From assembly GCF_001439845.1 (NCBI RefSeq), contig NZ_JYLO01000001.1:1-64000 (forward strand): a stretch of DNA of 64,000 nt, in the 5' to 3' direction. Shown one piece after another: positions 21,201 to 30,200 of this stretch. The notes under the pieces were generated by a model. The model made no database searches and was not told the DNA's origin. It saw only the letters and a list, made by a program, of their open reading frames with translations. Within the stretch, counting starts at the first letter, position 1. Each line of letters begins with the position of its first letter. The DNA comes from Pseudomonas lactis (lineage in GTDB: Bacteria > Pseudomonadota > Gammaproteobacteria > Pseudomonadales > Pseudomonadaceae). The translations under genes were made by a program, and so were the position numbers.

Positions 21201-24200
21201 GTTGGTGATGTTGGTCACCGGTGCGCCGTTCTTATCCACAAGGCTGGCGGTGTAGACGATGTTGCCGCCTTCACCAACGGTAGTGGTGGCGGTCAGGACC
21301 AAATCGACTTTATCGATGGTGTCGTTGATCGTGGTGGTTGCACCGTCGCCTGCTACTTCGAGTTTTTCGAAGTTGCCGCCGGAAGCGTCGGTGATCTTGA
21401 CGGTCTGGGTGCTCTTATCGATGAACACGTCATCGGTAGGCGCGGGCACGGTCACAGTGCCAACCGTGTCGCCAGCCTTGATGGTGATCGAAGAGCCGTT
21501 ATCCAACTTCAGCGTGACGTCGGTACCGGCCTTATTGCTCAAGGTCGCGGTGTAGGTGATCTGGCCACCCTCATTCGCTTCGGTCGGAGCTGTCAGCGTA
21601 ACGGTAGTGGTGTTATCGGTGCCCGGTGTATCAGTAACGGTGGTGTTAACCGGGGTAGTACCTGGAACCAGATTTTCGAAGTGCTCGCCGCCGGTAACAC
21701 CCTTGATAGCGGTGGTGACGGTTTGATCGCCTTTATAGACATCATCAGGAGCAAGAACCGAAACGCTACCGCTAGTCTGGTTTACGCCAATGGTGATGGT
21801 CTGGCCGTTATCCAAAGTCACGGTCAACGGGTTGGTGATGTTGGTCACCGGTGCGCCGTTCTTATCCACAAGGCTGGCGGTGTAGACGATGTTGCCGCCT
21901 TCGCCAACGGTGGTAGTGGCGGTCAGGACCACATCAACTTTGTCGATAGTGTCGTTGATGGTGGTGGTCGCACCGTTGCCTGCAACTTCCAGTTTTTCGA
22001 AGTTGCCGCCCGTGGTCTCGGTGATCTTGACGGTCTGGGTGCTCTTGTCGATGAACACGTCATCGGTAGGTGCAGGGACGGTCACGGTGCCGACGGTGTC
22101 GCCAGCTTTGATAGTGATCGAAGAGCCGTTATCCAACTTCAAAGTGACGTCAGTGCCCGCTTTGTTGGAAAGCGTTGCGGTGTACGTAATTTGACCACCT
22201 TCGTTCACTGCACTTGGTGCAGTCAGCGTCACCGTCGTGGTGTTGTCAGTGCCGGGAGTATCGGTGACGGTGGTGTTCACCGCCGAGGTACCCGGTACCA
22301 GGTTTTCAAAATGCTCGCCGCCAGTCACACCCTTGATCGCAGTGGTGACAGTTTGATCGCCTTTGTAGACGTCGTTTGGCGCGATAGTGGTGATGGAGCC
22401 GCTAGACTGGTTCACACCGATGGTGATGGTTTCGCCATTGTCTAGAGTGACAGTTAGTGGGTTAGTAATGTTGGTTACTGGCGCGCCGTTTTTATCCACA
22501 AGGCTGGCGGTGTAAACGATATTGCCGCCTTCGCCCACGGTAGTCGTGGCGGTCAGAACCACGTCGACTTTATCGATGGTGTCGTTGATGGTGGTGGTTG
22601 CGCCATTGCCTGCAACTTCTAACTTCTCGAAGTTGCCGCCCGTGGTCTCGGTGATCTTGACGGTTTGGGTGCTCTTGTCGATGAACACGTCATCGGTAGG
22701 TGCAGGCACGGTCACGGTGCCGACGGTGTCGCCAGCTTTGATAGTGATCGAAGAACCGTTATCCAGCTTCAGGGTGACGTCAGTACCGGCCTTGTTGCTC
22801 AAGGTCGCGGTGTAGGTGATCTGGCCACCCTCGTTCACTGCGCTAGGCGCGGTTAGCGTGACCGTCGTGGTGTTGTCAGTACCAGGGGTATCGGTAACGG
22901 TGGTGTTCACCGCCGTGGTACCCGGTACCAGATTTTCAAAGTGTTCGCCGCCGGTCACGCCTTTGATAGCGGTGGTGACAGTTTGGTCGCCCTTGTACAC
23001 ATCATCCGGTGCCAAGACCGAAACAGTGCCGCTGGACTGGTTCACACCAATGGTGATGGTTTGGCCGTTATCCAGGGTGACGGTCAACGGGTTGGTGATG
23101 TTGGTCACCGGTGCGCCGTTTTTATCCACAAGGCTGGCGGTGTAAACGATATTGCCGCCTTCACCCACGGTAGTCGTGGCGGTCAGGACCACATCGACTT
23201 TGTCGATGGTGTCGTTGATCGTGGTCGTTGCGCCGTTGCCTGCAACTTCCAGTTTTTCGAAGTTGCCGCCAGTGGTTTCGGTGATCTGGACGGTCTGCGT
23301 GCTCTTATCGATGAACACATCATCGGTAGGTGCAGGCACGGTCACGGTGCCGACGGTCTCGCCAGCTTTGATGGTGATGTTTGACCCGTTGTCGAGTTTC
23401 AGCGTGACGTCGGTACCGGCCTTATTGCTCAAGGTCGCGGTGTAGGTGATCTGGCCACCTTCGTTAACGGCACTTGGCGCGGTCAGCGTAACGGTGGTGG
23501 TGTTATCGGTACCCGGTGTGTCCGTAACGGTGGTGTTTACTGCCGTCGTGCCAGGAACCAGGTTTTCAAAGTGCTCGCCGCCAGTGACGCCCTTGATGGC
23601 GGTGGTGACGGTTTGATCGCCCTTGTACACGTCATCAGGAGCAAGAACCGAAACGCTACCGCTCGATTGGTTTACGCCGATGGTGATGGTTTTACCGTTA
23701 TCCAAAGTGACGGTCAGCGGGTTGGTGATGTTAGTCACCGGCGCGCCGTTTTTATCCACAAGGCTGGCGGTGTAGACGATGTTGCCGCCTTCACCAACGG
23801 TAGTGGTGGCGGTCAGGACCAAATCGACTTTATCGATGGTGTCGTTGATCGTGGTGGTTGCACCGTCGCCTGCTACTTCGAGTTTTTCGAAGTTGCCGCC
23901 AGTGGTTTCGGTGATCTTGACGGTTTGGGTGCTCTTGTCGATGAACACGTCATCGGTAGGTGCAGGCACGGTCACGGTGCCGACGGTGTCGCCAGCTTTG
24001 ATAGTGATCGAAGAACCGTTATCCAGCTTCAGGGTGACGTCAGTACCGGCCTTGTTGCTCAAGGTCGCGGTGTAGGTGATCTGGCCACCTTCGCTCACTG
24101 CGTTTGGCGCAGTCAACGTGACAGTCGTAGTGTTATCGGTACCCGGTGTGTCAGTTACAGTTGTAGTGACATTATCGGTCCCTGGAACCAAATTCTCGAA

Positions 24201-27200
24201 GTGCTCGCCGCCAGTCACACCTTGGATGGCGGTAGTGACGGTCTGGTCGCCTTTGTACACATCATCCGGTGCAAGAACCGACACGCTAGCGCTGGATTCA
24301 TTCACACCAATGGTGATGGTTTGGCCGTTATCCAGGGTGACGGTGAGCGGGTTGGTGATGTTAGTCACCGGTGCGCCGTTTTTATCCACAAGGCTGGCGG
24401 TGTAAACGATATTGCCGCCTTCACCCACGGTAGTCGTGGCGGTCAGGACCACATCGACTTTGTCGATGGTGTCGTTGATGGTGGTGGTTGCGCCATTGCC
24501 TGCAACTTCTAACTTCTCGAAGTTGCCGCCCGTGGTCTCGGTGATCTTGACGGTTTGGGTGCTCTTGTCGATGAACACGTCATCGGTAGGCGCAGGCACG
24601 GTTACAGTGCCAACAGTGTCCCCAGCCTTGATGGTGATCGACGAACCGTTATCCAGCTTCAGGGTGACGTCAGTACCGGCCTTGTTGCTCAAAGTTGCGG
24701 TGTAGGTGATCTGGCCACCTTCGCTCACTGCGTTTGGCGCAGTGAGCGTGACAGTCGTAGTGTTATCGGTACCCGGTGTGTCAGTGACGGTGGTGTTCAC
24801 CGCCGTCGTGCCAGGAACCAGGTTCTCGAAATGTTCGCCGCCCGTCACGCCTTTGATGGCAGTGGTGACAGTTTGGTCGCCCTTGTACACATCATCCGGC
24901 GCCAAGACGGAAACAGTGCCGCTGGACTGGTTCACACCAATGGTGATGGTTTGGCCGTTATCCAGAGTGACGGTGAGCGGGTTGGTGATGTTAGTCACCG
25001 GGGCGCCGTTTTTATCCACAAGGCTGGCGGTGTAGACGATGTTGCCGCCTTCGCCAACGGTAGTAGTCGCCGTCAGGACCACATCGACCTTGTCGATGGT
25101 GTCGTTGATCGTGGTGGTTGCGCCGTTACCCGCGACTTCTAACTTCTCGAAGTTGCCGCCAGTGGTTTCGGTGATCTGGACGGTTTGCGTGCTCTTATCG
25201 ATAAACACGTCATCGGTAGGGGCAGGTACTGTCACGGTGCCAATGGTTTCGCCGGCTTTGATGGTGATCGACGAGCCGTTATCCAATTTCAGCGTTACAT
25301 CAGTGCCCGCTTTGTTGGAAAGCGTAGCGGTGTACGTGATCTGCCCACCCTCATTCGCCTCGGTCGGAGCCGTCAGCGTCACGGTGGTGGTGTTGTCGGT
25401 GCCTGGGTTATCGGTGACAGTGGTGTTCACTGGCGTAGTGCCAGGAACCAGGTTCTCGAAATGTTCGCCGCCCGTCACGCCTTTGATGGCAGTGGTGACA
25501 GTTTGGTCGCCCTTGTACACATCATCCGGCGCCAAGACGGAAACAGTGCCGCTGGACTGGTTCACACCAATGGTGATGGTTTGGCCGTTATCCAGAGTGA
25601 CGGTGAGCGGGTTGGTGATGTTAGTCACCGGGGCGCCGTTTTTATCCACAAGGCTGGCGGTGTAGACGATGTTGCCGCCTTCGCCAACGGTAGTAGTCGC
25701 CGTCAGGACCACATCAACCTTGTCGATGGTGTCGTTGATTGTGGTGGTTGCGCCGCTACCCGCGACTTCTAACTTCTCGAAGTTGCCGCCAGTGGTTTCG
25801 GTGATCTGGACGGTTTGCGTGCTCTTATCGATAAACACGTCATCGGTAGGGGCAGGTACTGTCACGGTGCCAATGGTTTCGCCGGCTTTGATGGTGATCG
25901 ACGAGCCGTTATCCAATTTCAGCGTTACATCAGTGCCCGCTTTATTGGAAAGCGTAGCGGTGTACGTGATCTGCCCACCCTCATTCGCCTCGGTCGGAGC
26001 CGTCAGCGTCACGGTGGTGGTGTTGTCGGTGCCTGGGTTATCGGTGACAGTGGTGTTCACTGGCGTAGTGCCAGGAACCAGGTTCTCGAAATGTTCGCCG
26101 CCCGTCACGCCTTTGATGGCAGTGGTGACAGTTTGGTCGCCCTTGTACACATCATCCGGCGCCAAGACGGAAACAGTGCCGCTGGACTGGTTCACACCAA
26201 TGGTGATGGTTTGGCCGTTATCCAGGGTGACGGTGAGCGGGTTGGTGATGTTAGTCACCGGTGCGCCGTTTTTATCCACAAGGCTGGCGGTGTAAACGAT
26301 ATTGCCGCCTTCACCCACGGTAGTCGTGGCGGTCAGGACCACATCGACCTTGTCGATGGTGTCGTTGATCGTGGTGGTTGCGCCGTTACCAGCAACTTCG
26401 AGTTTTTCGAAGTTACCGCCGGAAGTGTCAGTGATCTTGACGGTCTGGGTGCTCTTATCGATGAACACGTCATCGGTAGGCGCAGGGACGGTTACGGTGC
26501 CGACAGTGTCGCCCGCCTTGATGGTGATCGACGAACCGTTGTCGAGTTTCAGCGTGACGTCGGTGCCGGCCTTATTACTCAAGGTCGCGGTGTAGGTGAT
26601 CTGGCCACCTTCGTTCACTGCGTTTGGCGCGGTCAACGTGACAGTCGTAGTGTTATCGGTACCCGGTGTGTCAGTCACAGTTGTAGTGACTTTATCGGTC
26701 CCTGGAACCAAATTCTCGAAGTGCTCGCCGCCAGTCACACCCTTGATAGCGGTGGTGACGGTCTGGTCGCCCTTGTAGACGTCATCCGGTGCAAGGACCG
26801 AAACGCTAGCGCTGGATTCATTCACACCAATGGTGATGGTTTGGCCGTTATCCAGAGTCACGGTCAGCGGGTTAGTAATGTTGGTTACTGGCGCGCCGTT
26901 TTTATCCACAAGGCTGGCGGTGTAAACGATAGTGCCGCCTTCACCCACGGTAGTCGTGGCGGTCAGGACCACATCGACCTTATCGATGGTGTCGTTGATG
27001 GTGGTGGTCGCACCGTTGCCTGCAACTTCTAACTTCTCGAAGTTGCCGCCCGTGGTCTCGGTGATCTGAACGGTCTGGGTGCTCTTATCGATGAACACGT
27101 CATCGGTAGGCGCAGGGACGGTTACGGTGCCGACGGTGTCGCCAGCTTTGATCGTGATCGAAGAACCGTTATCCAACTTCAGGGTGACGTCAGTACCGGC

Positions 27201-30200
27201 CTTGTTGCTCAAGGTCGCGGTGTAGGTGATCTGGCCACCTTCGTTTGCTTCGGACGGAGCCGTTAGTGTAACGGTAGTAGTGTTATCGGTGCCCGGAGTG
27301 TCCGTCACAGTCGTGGTGACTTTATCGGTGCCAGGCACCAGGTTCTCAAAGTGCTCGCCACCGGTCACACCCTTGATAGCGGTGGTGACGGTCTGGTCGC
27401 CCTTGTAGACGTCATCCGGCGCTACCGTGGTAACGGTGCCACTCGACTGATTCACACCGATGGTGATGGTCTGACCGTTATCCAGCGTAACGGTGAGCGG
27501 GTTGGTGATGTTAGTCACCGGTGTACCGTTTTTATCCACAAGGCTGGCGGTGTAAACGATAGTGCCGCCTTCGCCGACGGTGGTGGTGGCAGTCAGAACT
27601 ACATCGACCTTATCGATGGTGTCGTTGAACGTGGTAGTCGCACCGTTGCCCGCAACTTCCAGTTTTTCGAAGTTGCCACCTGTGGTTTCGGTGATCTGAA
27701 CGGTCTGCGTGCTCTTGTCGATGAACACGTCATCAGTCGGTGCAGGCACGGTCACGGTGCCGACAGTATCGCCAGCCTTGATGGTGATGCTTGAGCCGTT
27801 ATCCAACTTCAACGTGACGTCAGTACCGGCCTTATTGCTCAAGGTCGCGGTATAGGTGATCTGGCCACCTTCATTTGCTTCAGAGGGGGCGGTCAGTGTC
27901 ACAGTGGTGGTGTTATCGGTGCCCGGAGTGTCCGTTACAGTTGTAGTGGCTTTATCGGTACCTGGAACCAGATTTTCAAAGTGCTCGCCACCGGTCACGC
28001 CGCTGATAGCAGTAGTGACGGTCTGGTCGCCTTTGTAGACATCATCCGGGGCGACGTTGGTAACGGTGCCACTCGACTGATTCACACCAATGGTGATGGT
28101 CTGACCGTTATCCAGCGTAACGGTGAGCGGGTTGGTGATGTTAGTCACCGGCGCACCGTTTTTATCCACAAGGCTGGCGGTGTAAACGATAGTGCCGCCT
28201 TCGCCGACGGTGGTGGTGGCAGTCAGAACCACATCGACCTTATCGATAGTGTCGTTGATGGTGGTGGTCGCACCGTTGCCTGCAATTTCCAGCTTCTCGA
28301 AGTTGCCGCCAGTAGTCTCGGTGATCTTGACTGTCTGGGTGCTCTTGTCGATAAACACGTCATCAGTCGGCGCAGGCACGGTCACGGTGCCAACAGTGTC
28401 GCCTGCCTTGATCGTGATCGAAGAACCGTTATCCAGCTTCAACGTAACGTCGGTCCCCGCCTTGTTGGAAAGCGTAGCGGTGTACGTAATTTGCCCGCCC
28501 TCATTCGCCTCGGTCGGCGCAGTCAACGTCACGGTGGTGGTGTCGATCGAATCGGTGATCGTGGTGACTGCCGGTGTGGTACTCGGCACCAGGCTTTCAA
28601 AATTGCCGCCAGTCGCGCTGGTAATGGTGGTGCTGACCGTGCTGCCGTTGACATAGACATCGTTGGGCGCCGTGTCTACGACCACGCTGCCGACGGACTC
28701 GCCGGCCTTGATAGTGATCACCGAGCCATTGCTCAAGGTGACGTTCACCGGGGTTTGTGCCGGGTTGGTCAGCGTGGCGGTGTAGGTGATCTGACCGCCT
28801 TCGGTCACGGTCGAACCTGCGGTCAGGGTGACCGTGGTGGCATCGATCGAATCAGTAATGGTGGTGACTGCCGGCGTGGTGCTCGGTACCAGGTTTTCAA
28901 AGTTGCCGCCGGTTGCGCCGGTGATAGTGGTGCTGACGGTCGAACCGTTGTTGTAAACGTCGTTGGCCGGAGTATCGACCACAACGGTGCCGGTCGACTC
29001 GCCCGCCTTGATGGTGATCACCGAGCCATTGCTCAAGGTGACGTTCACCGGGGTTTGTGCCGGATTGGTGAGGGTGGCGGTGTAGGTGATCTGGCCGCCT
29101 TCGGTCACGTTGCCGTTGGCTGTGAGGGTAACGGTGGTGGTGTCGACCGAATCGGTAATGGTGGTGATCGCAGGCGTGGTGCTCGGTACCAGGTTTTCAA
29201 AGTTGCCGCCGGTTGCACCAGTGATGGTGGTGCTGACGGTCGAACCGTTGTTGTAAACGTCGTTGGCCGGAGTATCGACCACAACGGTGCCGGTCGACTC
29301 ACCCGCCTTGATGGTGATCACCGAGCCATTGCTCAAGGTGACATTCACCGGGGTCTGCGCCGGGTTGGTCAGGGTGGCGGTGTAAGTGATCTGCCCGCCT
29401 TCGGTCACGCTGCCGTCGGCTGTCAGGGTAACGGTGGTGGTGTCGACCGAATCGGTAATGGTGGTGACTGCCGGCGTAGTGCTCGGTACCAGGTTTTCAA
29501 AGTTGCCGCCGGTTGCACCGGTAATGGTGGTGCTGACGGTCGAACCGTTGTTATAGACGTCGTTAGCCGGAGTATCGACCACAACGGTACCTGTCGACTC
29601 GCCAGCCTTGATGGTGATCACCGAGCCATTGCTCAAGGTGACGTTCACCGGGGTTTGTGCCGGGTTGGTCAGCGTGGCGGTGTAGGTGATCTGGCCACCT
29701 TCGGTTACGGTCGAGCCAGCGGTCAGAGTGACCGTGGTGGTGTCGATGGTATCGGTGATCTGCGTCACGGCCGGGTTAGGGTCGATGGTCAATACCAGGT
29801 TGCCGCCGCCGGTGGTACCGGTAACGCCGACGCTGATCTGGCCCGGGTCGATGTACGGGCTGTCATTAGGGGCCAGAGGTACATTCACGGTGCCGGTCAA
29901 CTGGCCCGACGGGATGGTAATCACCGCGCCATTGGTCAAAGTGACGGTCAGATCGCTGGTGGAAGGCCGGGTCACGGTGGCGGTGTAGGTCAGCACGCCG
30001 CCCGCTTCGGTGATGGTTGGCGTCGCGCTCAGGGTCAAGGTCGAAGGCTGCAGCACTTGGTTGCCCGAGTCCGCCGAGCCTGGTGCTCCGCTCAGGGCGT
30101 TGAGTGCTGAAGTGCCTTGGCCGATAGGGGCGGTGGGGAAGCCGATGGTCGGGTCTACACGGCCGGCGGTCGCATCCAGCACCACGAAGCTATGGCCACC

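Noticed and set aside
16571..28540. Regular direct repeats considered as a CRISPR or satellite array
   Set aside because: The period is 630 bases, in frame, without spacers; it is a coding repeat of lapA.
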